From Nymphalis io (Eukaryota; Arthropoda; Insecta; Lepidoptera; Nymphalidae), in assembly GCF_905147045.1 (NCBI RefSeq), contig NC_065888.1, positions 563,001-627,000 of the forward strand: 64,000 bases of DNA, in the 5' to 3' direction. The translations under genes were made by a program, and so were the position numbers. Shown here piece by piece: positions 22,001 to 35,500 of this stretch (the first letter of the stretch is position 1; the number at the start of each line of letters is the position of its first letter). A model generated the notes under the pieces. That model saw nothing but the letters and a program-made list of their open reading frames with translations, had not been told where the DNA came from and searched no databases.

Positions 22001-25000
22001 TTCAGTTTTGAAAAATATTAAACCGAATATTAAAGAATATTAAACCGCAATATAGTTTTATGCCACTTATAAGCACTTTCGAAACCTCAAATGTATACTT
22101 CAATCAACAGCCAATCGTTGTCCACTGCTGAACATAGGCCTCTCCCAAGGTGCGCCAAAGCTCCCTGTCCTCCGTTAATGTATACTTATCAAAATTAAAA
22201 TTGCAATCGATATGTCTAACCATCTTTCCGGCCCTAGCTAGGTCTAGTTCTTACGTATCGACGCAAGCGAGTTTAAGGAAAAACTCAAAGCGTGAATCAC
22301 ATTAAGAATTCTTTTGCATATTTCCAAATCTGTCAACATTCAACGGGATGGAATCATGGAAACAAAGTGCAGTCTAGTGTGAGCCGGCGCAAGGGACGTT
22401 CGCTTAGTCGCGCACGCTTCGACCGGTTATTATGACTTGGAAAGGATACCAGAGTTTATTTTCGGATTTAACTTTTGTTAATCGCTTTTAAATGTTTGCA
22501 GCGGACGTGCCATTACGTAAATATACTTACGTTTAAAATATTCTTTACAAAAAATTGCGCGTTAAACTCACCGTGGACTATTTTGGAATAAATTGGTTTT
22601 TGATTTTACATAGTGGTCGGACATTGCCTTTATCGACTGAACTGTATTAACTTCTCACAGAATGAAGTCATGAAGTGTTTACTTGGTAAACGAGTTTGGA
22701 ATTGTATTTGTATGTGTTTGGAGTGTTGTTCTAATTAGACTATCATGCTCCGTGGAATACTGTGATGTATTTTTTTTTGTGAAATTATCCCACGCGATTT
22801 TGTGACTGTGATCATTGTTTCTTAATAGTTTTGCTATACGATTGTCTTGATAAAGAAAATTTGTCTACAAATATGAGTGGGTGAGATATGAAAAGATGCA
22901 TTAGTCGTGAAGATGCCGATGCCTCATGGACGAGGAGGGTAGGCTCGTGTTTTGGAAGGGTGGCATGTGGGAAGGGGGTGCCCCGACCCTCAATTGTAAT
23001 ACCTGTAAGAAAAGACGCGCTGAACGAATGGACGCCAACGAACGCCCTCAGGGGTAAGCATTGCAATTATCGTTTTCCTCTAAAATTATAGAAGCGCGAA
23101 TTCAATAATAGAATTTACTTTGAGGGATATAAGTTGTAGATTGTGATAAGTCGCCTTTTTTGTGTAAGTGATTTTTTCGGACTTTGTTATTACCCAGCAC
23201 TCACCAGTGTAGTGTGTGTAGTGTAGTGTAGGTGTTACAGTATATAAACAGTTATATTTATATGATGTTTGTGTATTTGTAATATCTTTGATTTTAACGA
23301 GTTATTTAAAAATGTTTATTGTCACGAATTTTTATAAATAGTAATAGTTCATACGGATGTAAATGTATAGCGTTTTATTATTGCAAACTTTGTGAAAATA
23401 AGACTGATTCATGACTGATTCTATATATTTTTTATAAATAAAATACCTAAATGTTTATATACTATATGAAAAGTGTTACGCCTACAGACATACATATAAT
23501 AGACTCGACTTCAAAAATAAAGGTAGTGTTAAGTTTAAGAGCAATCATTTATTTATTAATCCTTTATTGCACACACTTTACAAACATTTAGTAACATATA
23601 ATAGCAAGTAGAACATCTAGTATGCCAAGGCGGCCTTATCACTTACAGTGATCTCTTCCAGGCAACCTCTGTAAAGAGAAATATTTATGTTTTTTTTTAG
23701 CCAGGATCATTAATGGGCGTAGTGTGCGAACAACTTATACGTATCATTGTCACATCTCATTTCATAAGTCAATTTGTTTGTAGTTTTTTTTTTAATGTAT
23801 CGATATTTTGAACTTGTCTATTGTGCTACTTGTATTTTCTCCATCGAGTCGCTGGATACCGCGAGTGAAAAAATCGGTAGTTACTCTCAAAAGTGACACC
23901 CGATCGAGATCAGAGAATTCAATATCATATCAAGATACAGTAACACAATGGAACAAAAGAATTGATATTATATTATTGTCTCGTTATAATATTGAATAAC
24001 GAGATAAACCACGTTCGAGATATATACATGTATTTTATATATTTATGTATTATATATATTTATACATGTGTGAAATGACAAATTATATAGTTAACGTTCG
24101 TTAACTTTACGGTAGTTTCATTAAAAGCGTCCTTAAATATTGTATGTAATGTTTTTAAAATAGGAACATTCCGAATTGATTATCTTTCGGTAATAGTCTA
24201 TTGCTGGTAAGGATCAGATATTCTACCACTAAACAGTTTACGTTTTATTGCTTCCTTCAAATGTCATTTATACGCACTGAACCGACGGCTAATGTTAGGT
24301 ATGTCTCCTGTAACTTAGAATGCTGTAAGAATTTTAATTAACTTCTTACATTGTTAATGTTTACGGCGAGATGGCAGTTAAAATGCGGGAAATTCGGTAA
24401 GCACGTATAATCGCTGATTCTGCGTCTGATTTCGGTCGTGTCGGATTGCCAGAATTGTGAGTGTGCATCTGTGTTTGCCAACACACTTGAGTGCTATAAT
24501 ATCTTCACCACAGTTGTCTACTCTCCGTCAGAAGCCTATCTATATTAGATAGAAAATATATAACATTATATAATAATATATACACGGCCTTAATTATAAA
24601 CTTTGCTTAGTAATAATATAATAGCGGCTATTTAGTTAAACACTGGTTTCTCTCTTTCTGACATTATTGATTTGACATTCGTAGTAAGAGACAGCATTAT
24701 TAATCAAGTCACTCGCTAAAATATGTTTATGAGTAAAGCCGTTAGATTGTAATCTAATGATTAAGCAGATAAGTTCCCTCTGAGATCTAATCAGGTGACG
24801 ACTCAAAGTAAAATTCTGGCGGATAGTGTCATCGTCGTGTAATGTCTGCACATTGTCGCTGTAAGAAATATTAACAACCAACCAACCAACGATAAGATGT
24901 TATTTCCCTTGTTCCCTCATTACACTGCCTCAACCTTCGCCCCAGAACGAAACAAATGAATACTAAGTAGTTTTGTTTGGTGGGAGAATATGAGATGAGT

Positions 25001-28000
25001 AGGTGGAATCCACCCAGACAGACACAAAACCCTACCACCATGTATCGTAAGGGTGGTGTATTATTTATTTGGATTCATAATATTATACACTCCTTTAATT
25101 GAAAATGTCAAGTACAATGACACTATCAATATTATCAGTGTCCAATTATGATTAGTCTGTCAATGTATGGTGTCATATTGCTAACGTAATATTTAAACAG
25201 CTGTGACTCGTCGCTTGCGTTTAATTGATGATTTAATTAATTATTTATTTATCATTTCAAAGTGTTACTTATCTTCGAATGGTTAAAAAAATAAGTAATG
25301 TATTGAAGAATACTATATACCTACCTATGTCGGTACCTGTAATATTAGTGTGTCTGCCTCTTATTTATATATAAATATTTTTTGGTTTCCTGGAAGAAAT
25401 ATCTTTGAGGGACAAGCATGTCATACTTAGCTCTTGATAAAAACTCTAAATAAATTTAAAATTACTGTCTGTATACATTAATTAATTGCTTAAAATTTCG
25501 TATAATATGCGAATAAATCAACGAATATTTTTTAAAATTTTTAATCGAATTTTAAATCGAATAATAGGCCATATGTAATATGACATTTTAATGGAGTTAT
25601 TGAATGTAAAGAACAAAGTTTGATTACTAATAAATATTTATAATTGCGGTAAATTATGTACACATAGAACGTAAATAGTTTTTTTAATTGACCGTTAGCA
25701 TTCTGCATAATATTCTGCATGAACGTAATACGTCAGTAACAGTCTGTTAATGTCCCACTGCTGGGCCTTAGCCTTCTCTCCATTTTGAGGAGAAGGTTTG
25801 GAGCTTATTCCACCTCGCTGCTCCAATGCGGATTGGTAGAATACACATGTGTCAGAATATCAATAAAATTAGACACATGCAGGTTTCCTCGCGATGTTTT
25901 CCTTCACCGTCAAGCACGAGATGAATTATAAACACAAATTAAGCACATGAATATTCAGTGGTGTTTGCCCGGGTTTGAAGCCACGATCATCGCTTAAGAT
26001 TCACGCGTTCTAAACACTAGGCCATCTCGGCTAATACGTCAGGAGATGGCATTTTATTTAAATGATTGAATAGATATGATATGATATATTCTTTTTAATG
26101 ATAACGGTATTGTTAATTTATTAACCATCGTTCTAAAATTTGAAACTAATTATTATGAGATGTTTTTAATGTAATTATGATTTCAAAGTCAAATGTTTTT
26201 GTCCAAATTTATTCATATAGATGGATTACAATTGTTTATTAGCAGTCAGAAATCTATCGTAAAATACCACGTACCTTTTTAAAAATCATTTTTGACTACA
26301 TTGAATGCATTTATAAAATGATTGGGGCGATCATTTTATTAACTGTCTATGGATGTAGGCCATTTTCTTTTTAACGTTGGAAAAACACATTACACGGTTC
26401 CCTTGGAGGAATGTGGGGGGAACCGTGGGGGGAATGTGGGGCTCGCCGATGTCCAAGGCGCCGAGTGCGCCCCGAACATCGGAATACCCACAAAAAAACC
26501 AGCGGTACCCTTTCCGTTTTAAGGAAGAGCGCCATGCGATCGCTTGCGCATGCTACCGTGACGCACTGACGGCCAGCCCGCCTATACGAGCCTCAAGTGA
26601 ATGCAGGTCAACCCAATCACCCTTAAATTATTCTACCGTCAAACAACAACATTTATATGTTAAGAGTGCCAGTAATTTTAGGCAAACGGGATTTCACATA
26701 GATCTGCATTTGACATAGATGTTGAATAAATTGTTTTTCCAACCTCGTAGGCATTAGCAACAATAATGAACTACATTTAACTGTCTGCCTTTGTAAGGAA
26801 ATGAAAAAAAAAGTTACTGCTCCGTTATTTTTAATATTTCGTCTGCATTATATTGTCACTTTTTGAATTATTTTTTCGTTTATCGTTAGTCGGTTTATTT
26901 ATATTATAATAAAACTAAAACAAATCGCATTCCTTTCCCGGGCACAGATGTCCGAGCAACAAACACGTGTTGCCGCGACATCACTACTGACTATTTTTTA
27001 ACGACTAATGAGACGCTCCCAGAGCGCTTTCGGAATTTTCAACCATTTTATTCTATACTAGCTTTCCGAGCCGACTTTGTGCGATTGAATTAAGAATATA
27101 TTCAATTTTACCAGAACAGAAATATTAACTAATATTATAAATCAATCAGTATCGATAACCAAGCAACCCCTTAGCTTATACTCAATGGCTGATTTACCAG
27201 CGGGCTGAGTAGGTTAGAGCTTAGGTCGGCAAATTTACGGGGCGGCATATTTTGTAAAATATATTAACATTATTTTGTGTGCAATGTGGTAAAAATGTAT
27301 ATAGACTATAGTTGAAAATGTTTAAATCCGCCACTGTTTTTATTATATATTTAAAATCTTCTTATATAACCAAAAATATTATGATTCAAATTACAATGTG
27401 ATAAAATTATAGTTGATATCATTTTTATATGTATAGAGTATGCGTTAAAGTAATTATGTATTATAAATTTTGATAACGATAAATGTATCCAGTATGTTGA
27501 CATAGTATGGAAAAATATATATAAGTATGTGTATCAAGTAGACGTCCGTTCTGGAAATACAAGCTGTACTAATGTTGAAGTATAATATCGAGTTAGTAGT
27601 TTTTGCATAAATCTGCAGAGGACAAACAAACAAAACGTATGTCTCGATAATATTCATGTCCTGTTTAAGTTTGTTCCTCGTCATCACCGACGTGGCTGCA
27701 TCAGCGTTAGGAATCCGCGTATCTTTCTCCTTTTGTTACATACTTTGTCTTTTCAAGATATTCAGAGGCGTTTATTTCTTGAAATATTTGAACAATATAA
27801 ACATTTCAAGCACTTAATTAGAACCGGCTTGAATTCACGCTTTACGGTGATTCGTGGTATTTAATAAACCATAATTTACTAGTGTTTTATAACCTTCAGT
27901 TTTAAATAGGTGGAAAGCTTTATTTTAAATCTATACTCGGTTTTCACTTCGTGGTGGGGTTTTGTGTAAGTCTGTCTGGGTAGATACCACTCATTAATTA

Positions 28001-29547
28001 TTCAACCGCCAAACAGCGAGCGCCAGTTTAATTACAGGCAAAGAGACGGAACATCTTATTTCACATGGTTGGCAGTACATTGATCGTAAATGGACTAATT
28101 GTAATCAGATTTAATTAATACTTCTTATAATGTTCCGCAGTGACAGTGACCACTTACAATCAAGTATTGGATAGCTTTCTTCTCTGTCTTCTTTGTCTTC
28201 GATATTAATATAAAATATTAAGAAAAAAAAATATATAAATAGATGAACATTCTTTTCGCTATTTATTTGTGTTAATAAATAGACGGTCGTGAAAACATAA
28301 AGTATATGTATGGAAAATACACATGTTTTGTCTAGCTTAAGTAGCGAACATTCGTTATTGCAGTCACAAAATTATTGCATTTTTTTTTTAAATAATTTAG
28401 TCTTTAAAAAATGTTAATGAATGGACGGCTTGCTTGCAGGTGAAGTCAAAGTGAAGTAACTGTCGATGACCTCATAAAAAGTCTTGTTTTGGAGCTAATA
28501 TGAAATAAGCCCACTAAAATTCTATAATTAGAGATTTCAAAGCTCCAGCGAGGAACGGGAGTTGTTATGCTATATTTAATATCGGCGAAAAATTTAATAA
28601 ATACGCAAATGTGTCTGTCGCTTATATCTTTTATTTAGATTAATTTATTTGCTTTAAATTAAGATTAATATAATACCAATAATTCACTTTTCGCATAATA
28701 TAAATTTAAAATTTATATTTTTAATTGCATTCTTAAAATTTCTTTTTATACTTTTTTAACTATTCTCTCTTTATGGTCAAAATAATAACGGATTCAACAC
28801 CAAAAACACTCGCAAAAGCACATATATTATATATAGTCATTTAGACATTTCTTTAGCTATAATATTTATATATATTTCCCATTTATTATGCTTATATGTA
28901 TAGGTTTAATTGTCTGTTTGTACTTAGTACCAAATATGATAGACAATGGGGTGAACATGACATCAGGGGTTAACTTGCATGATAAACGTTCATTGACCCT
29001 GAATTTCGTAACCATTGCTTTTTATAGGGCGCCATGTTTACGTTATACATACATATAGGTCAATGAACTTTCAGGAAATTAAGCTTATAATGGAAATTAT
29101 CTATTTTTTGTATTTATTACAAAACAATTAATTTAATAATGTTTCCGCTTACGAGTAAGGGGGTCAGATGTTACCGAATGTCCTTTTCTGTACTCTTGAT
29201 AAAGTGTAAGCAAAATATAATGACGATCGGCTGAGTAGTTCAGACGCGAAAGCGTAAAAATCAAAGAAATAAATAATCAAACTCACTTTCGCAATTATAA
29301 TAAAATGTATATAACGATATTTTAAGCATTAAGCAGTTTTATGTAATAAGTATTCATGATGTACAGTTGTTTCATCGCTTTTAAAAGCTGTACTCTAAAG
29401 TTTATATAACTCAAAGTTTCTCAATAAACAGGAAATGTTAACGTAAAACGATCCTTTCTATTCCTGATATTCTATTCCTCTACCGTGTTTAACTAAACCT
29501 ACAAACTTCCATTTTTTTTTCTGGGTAATTTATATCGCGCGCATTGT

Positions 29548-29578
<31 letters not shown>

Positions 29579-32500
29579 CAAAATATAAGTAAACATTACA
29601 GGTTGAACCTAAAGCATTTAAAAGCAAAGCCTTGTTATATTGTGTTATATTGAAATTGAAAGCAAGCTTTGGAATTCAATTGTACTAAACAAACACTCTT
29701 TCATTTAATTTCATCGTCTAGTAGTGTCTGTTTTCGTCTCACTGTCAAGGTCAGTAAACACTGCAATTACAGACGCAACATCTGACGTGTCACGGGCGAC
29801 AGCAATCACCAAGGCTCTCGTCTTGAATTTGACCGTTGACAAGCTTATCTCTTAAATCCACTTAAGATTTAAGATTAACTCAAACAATATCAATACTATC
29901 ATTATCGCTACTAACATAACAGATTTACTGGTGGTAGGGCTTTGTGCAAGCTCGTCTGGGTAGGTACCACCCACTCATCAGATATTCTACCGCAAAACAG
30001 CAATACTTGATATTGTTGTGTTCCGGTTTGAAGGGTGAGTGAGCCAGTGTAATTACAGGCACAAGGGACATAAAATCTTAGTTCCCAAGGTTGGTGGCGC
30101 ATTGGATATGTAAGCGATGGTTGACATTTCTTACAATGCCAATGTCTAAGAGCGTTGGTGACCACTTACCATCAGGTGGCCCATATGCTCGTCCGCCTTC
30201 CTATTCTATAAAAAAAAAAAAAAAAAAGATACTAAAAGAATGTTTGTTGCTCCTTCTTTACTCAGTAACCGAGCAGTTTTTATTTTTTTTTGATGGATTT
30301 TGATGTTTCGTTAAGAGACAGAGAATCTTTTTGATCACGAAATCACACGGAGTACCCACTGAGTTATCGTGTTGTGTTGTCCGTGTGATAAAACACCAAG
30401 AGAAGAAACTTATTTAAAATAGATAGACCGATTGGCAAATGGGACACTTGATTGTCACCACCACCGACATACATTTTCACTGTACGAAATATTAACCAGC
30501 CTATGCGATGTAAGGTATACATCGTCAATTTAATATTATATAAAATTAATCTAAATAAACAAAGTTTTAACTAATATAATATAATACCTAATAACACTAC
30601 ACTACACCTAACTTAAAATAACATTACTCATGGATATATCTTATGTAAAATAACTACTACAACTACTGCTCAGCTATGTATGTATACTAAGATAATAATA
30701 ATGTACCAGAGAATACTGTTAATGTACACTTATTGTAATCAATTATACATTTTACATATGACAATAATCATTTAATATTATATTAGTTAATTTATATATG
30801 TATATTTATAAGAATTATCGTAAATAAATACACACGTTATATATTGTGCATTGCCTGTCTATATAATGAACAATCGCACACCAAAATTTTAAAATATAAA
30901 ATCTAAAAACATCAGATGAGTCTTAAGTGTCACCTCCCTTACTTGTCATTGCTTTGTTAGACGCACTATATTTATTTGCTTTTTTATGTTTTCTTTTTAC
31001 TGACCACCTTACTTCACGTCACAAACTACTCGTACTTGCTTGCACTGTACCGATATTATTATGGTATTAATAGCTTATTGTAACATTCGCTGTTTTACTA
31101 TGTACGCCTATTCGATTTAATTATTTTTTTTCTAATTGTTCTGTAATTTTCTCTGTAAGTCATTTAAATGTAAATCTTTTGAGAAAATAAATGTCTTTAA
31201 CCGTAACCGTAATGCGCCACCACCTTTGGAACCAAGATGTTCCTTGTTTTTGTTCATGCACTGGTTCACTCACCCTTCAAACCGGAACGCAACAATATTA
31301 AGTATTGATATTTGCCGGTCGAATACGTGATGAGTGGGTGGTACCTAGACAGACTTGCACAAAGCCCTGCTATTACGTTAATCAGAAAATATGCTATTCC
31401 ATTAAAACCTTTGCAAAGGACAGATATATTTTGGCTTATTATTTCCCTTTAGTCCTAATAGTGGTAGGGCACGGTAGATATATCACACTTTTTGATCATT
31501 CTACCTCCAAACGGCAATATTTTGTAATGCACGCAGCATAAATATTTCATATAAATATCTCAGTTCCCATGGTTGGGGCGTATTGACGGTATATACTTAT
31601 ACCGCCAATACGCCATTATATAATATAGAGAGTAATTTCCAGAAAATGTACCATTGTTGGACAAAGCCACATACCATCAAGACGCTCCAATGCGGTTTGG
31701 CGAATAAAGTGGTGGCAGAATTTTGTTGTAAGAAATAGTTAATATAACTTACAGTGCCAATATCTATAGCTAATGGTGACCATTTAGTAAGAAAATTGCA
31801 TTATTATTACAATTCTCCCCACAGACAATAGTACTTATTCTTAAATTTTTAATTTTTTCATGTTTTCAAGTAATAAATATCTGTTCCTCACCTTCGATAG
31901 CAGAAAATGTCTGTTTCATACAAAAATAGCCATCGGGCATAAATTATTTTGTGGAACTTGGCAACCTGCCGTTTTGTGCTTGAACAGTCTTCCAATCAAG
32001 ACCATGGTGTCATTGTATTCGAAGCGGTGTAGTTACATTTGTAGTAATGTTTTAGTTACGCGTTTAAATAATATATTAACATACATGTATTCTATTAGGA
32101 ATGCTTGCTAAAACACATAAACTTTAACAAAATTTGAGCACCTTTTACAAGGGAAACTTTTATTCCAGAAATTTGCGCAAAGAGAAAAAACAATTTCATG
32201 TTACAAAAGGTGGATTTAACGCTATCAAGGCATTCTCTACGAGTGTATATATAGCTTTAGCAAATATTCATGATGTTCGCAATTGTTTAAAAGTACTTTT
32301 ACATAAGTAATAATAATAATTGTTTATAAAATTATATCAAACTTATACAGAAAAAACCGTTAAACGCACTATTATAAAAAAAAACGCGCATATTTTCTTA
32401 GAGGCTCAAAGGCAATCTGGCCTATCGAATAGCTTTCACAGAAATCGAGTTAATAATATAACCAGACTGATGAATAAGGAAAGGACTAAGGAGTCAAAGG

Positions 32501-35500
32501 ATCGGAGTTGACTATTCAGTCGTAAAGAATATTAAATTTAAAACTTAAGTTCTTCTAATGTTCATTTTTTAAATGTATTTTCTTTTGTTTCAGCGAGCTA
32601 AAGAAACTATCAGAGGAGAGTCTGACGCGGCAACCCGAAGAGGTCTTTGACATAATCTGCAAACTGGGAGAAGGGTCATATGGCAGTGTTTATAAGGTTT
32701 CCATATTTGGTTTGCTATACATAGATTATCAATTTGATCCTTTAGGAAATAACATTTTGTGATATACGCTCATAATCCTGTTGTCTCAAGTTAGTAAGTA
32801 ATAGAGTGAGTTTAATAGGAGTTTAACAGGAAGAAACAAGTATAAAAGCTGGAAAATGGCAGGTAAGATAGTTTATTATTAAACATGTGAAACGGCACGT
32901 AAAATATTTGATAAGCTTACTATTATTAATAAATATTTCGTTCCTACATTTTATTAATATAAACATCAGCTATGGGCTCTGGGTAAATCATACGATTGGG
33001 TCGGATACATTAAATATTCAATTCATCGCGGTTTTAATTAACAGCCTTAAAAGGCAACATTAAATTTGCATATTATTAAACCCCACTTACTGTCGAAGAA
33101 TTCTTTGAACCGGTGTATATAGAATATTCCAACCACAACAAGAATTAACCAAAATAAATAACTTTGACACCGATATCAATTGACGCGATATCATTGGTCG
33201 AAATCTTGAATAATCTACGGTATTCACTATGGATTCGCGAAAAAATGGCGTTTTCAATGTCCGCAAAGTTGTACTCGGAACTTCGAAAGCTGAATTAATG
33301 TGGTTTTACATAGTTAAGTGGAATAGTGTGATTATAAATAAAGGTAAATTAATCGAGAACTGTTTATAGTGCATAACACACAATTTTTAAATCTAAGGTT
33401 TGTTTACCTTTATTCCTTCTCCAATTGGAATAATGTATAGTAGGTATAATAGTAATATAAATTGAACGTGAACAAAGACAGACTTGATTTTGAAATGAAT
33501 TATTCCAAATAGGGATCTCTTCCAAACGGTCTTAGTGTACTGGGTACGATTAATGGGTGATTCTTTAGATTTAACAATTTAATTTGAAAATAAATAACAA
33601 ATGTGTAAAACGAATATATACGTTATATATGATCAAAAATTAATCAAAATAATGTTTCTTAGTACTCTCAAAGTTAAAGAACGTCACAAATTAGCATTGG
33701 CAACCTATATTTATATAGTAACTTATAATATTATCATTTGTTAAATATTCCAGGCGTTACACAAAGAGAGCGGACAGGTGCTTGCCATCAAGCAAGTTCC
33801 CGTCGACACTGACCTGCAGGAGATCATCAAGGAGATCTCCATCATGCAACAATGCGACAGCCCTTACGTTGTCAAATATTATGGCAGTTATTTCAAGAAC
33901 ACGGACTTGTGGGTGAGAAGCTACATAGAGTTCGTCTTTTTACAATCATTGTATCTACATTTTCCACTCACTTAGTATTTAGTAATTCTAGTTCCAGTAG
34001 CACAAGTTGTGGAAAGGATTTATGACGAAAAAATATTGTTGAAAAAGTATAAGTTAGACTTAAGAGTACTGGAATTGACGAACCGACTCACTGACTGACT
34101 AAACAATGAAATGCAGGAATATATACCAATATTTTATAGTTGATAAATCTTTCAAAATTTATTTTCGGCATAATGAGATTATCCAGCAAAACGTATAATT
34201 TCTGACCTTCAAACTTTTCCTATTTAATCACATTTTCTCAAAGATTTACTTTTGAACATTTCTAAGACAAAGTTGATAACACGGTCACTAAAATGTTTTC
34301 GTTAATTCTTTTGCAGATCGTGATGGAATACTGCGGCGCAGGTTCCGTGTCAGACATAATGCGACTGAGGAAGAAGACGCTCTCCGAAGACGAGATAGCG
34401 ACCATCCTGTGTGACACGCTCAAGGGGCTGGAATACTTGCACCGGAGACGAAAGATACACAGAGACATCAAAGCGGGGAACATATTGCTCAACACTGAAG
34501 GTCACGCTAAATTAGCGGATTTTGGAGTCGCTGGACAGTTGACCGTGAGTTGCATGACATGTGATAAAAATTGAACTCATTAATTTTCATTCTTCGAACT
34601 GTAAATAATATTTAGCTCATATCGAAATTACTAATTGAAAGACATGTTGATGTCCGATTCCGACCACGGAACATTTCCAAGAGTGATTAGCCAACTTCAC
34701 AGAATGTACATAGTGCATGGGTGTGTGCGCAAACACTACACAAACACACACACACTATCTATTCCCTGATTCTCACGATCCAACGAGACGGTAAATTTGA
34801 TACGACCGGAATGAGTTCAGGAGTACGTTTTCCTAGGAACCTAACTGTAAACATTGCCAACTCTAAAATGCTGCTGGGAATTTCTTGACAAAAATTCCCA
34901 TAAAAACTGTCCATATAATCAATTTCCAAAAGGTATATAATCTATTTATCATTTTCAGGACACAATGGCAAAAAGGAATACAGTAATTGGAACGCCATTC
35001 TGGATGGCGCCGGAAGTGATCCAAGAGATTGGTTACGACTGTGTAGCGGACATCTGGTCACTTGGCATCACTGCTCTCGAAATGGCGGAAGGGAAACCGC
35101 CGTACGGAGACATACACCCGATGAGGGCGATATTTATGATACCCACCAAACCTCCGCCGTCTTTTAGGTACGTCAGGAAGCTTTATATGTAGCTGGAGTT
35201 ACTATATGAATTTAATTTGTATTTTAACTATATAGTTAAAGCTAGCCTCCATCAAGTTCAGTCAATAAAATTATGGTGGCGGGAAACCTATCCACCAACA
35301 TAAAGGTGGGCAGGTCCCCAAATAGATGTGCTATGGCCAAGCGAATAAAGATTTGTATAATGTTTCCAGAGAGCCGGACCAGTGGTCGCCCGAGTTCATT
35401 GACTTCGTGAGTCAGTGCCTCATTAAGAGTCCAGAGGAGCGAGCAACCGCTGAGTTTTTGTTAGCACATGAATTTATAGGTTCGTATATATAATATGTAG

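Larger units (their letters stand above)
16056..32593 (+). other. hpo: Hippo intron 1 (16.5 kb)
   Basis: AT-rich intron between the seven-codon first exon and the kinase exon. It holds no second protein gene that I can support. Contents seen are a Helitron-like fragment (about 19595-19765), a GC-rich patch (19855-19960), a 34-bp-arm palindrome (20107-20178), a hAT-type MITE (21636-21945), an RTE stub (22101-22176), a candidate alternative first exon (22926-23053), SINE pieces, and a TTTA microsatellite (about 29549-29578). A local duplication containing ACCTACATATATATACATAA is near 16682-16762. Confidence 0.8.

Noticed and set aside
22888..23091. 67-codon frame from ATG 22888
   Set aside because: This frame would meet TAA right after splicing to hippo exon 2. 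The useful frame in the same exon is the one starting at 22926.
26377..26718. 113-codon plus-strand frame
   Set aside because: Lies over a GC-rich repeat-like fragment with low-complexity translation and no recognisable domain.
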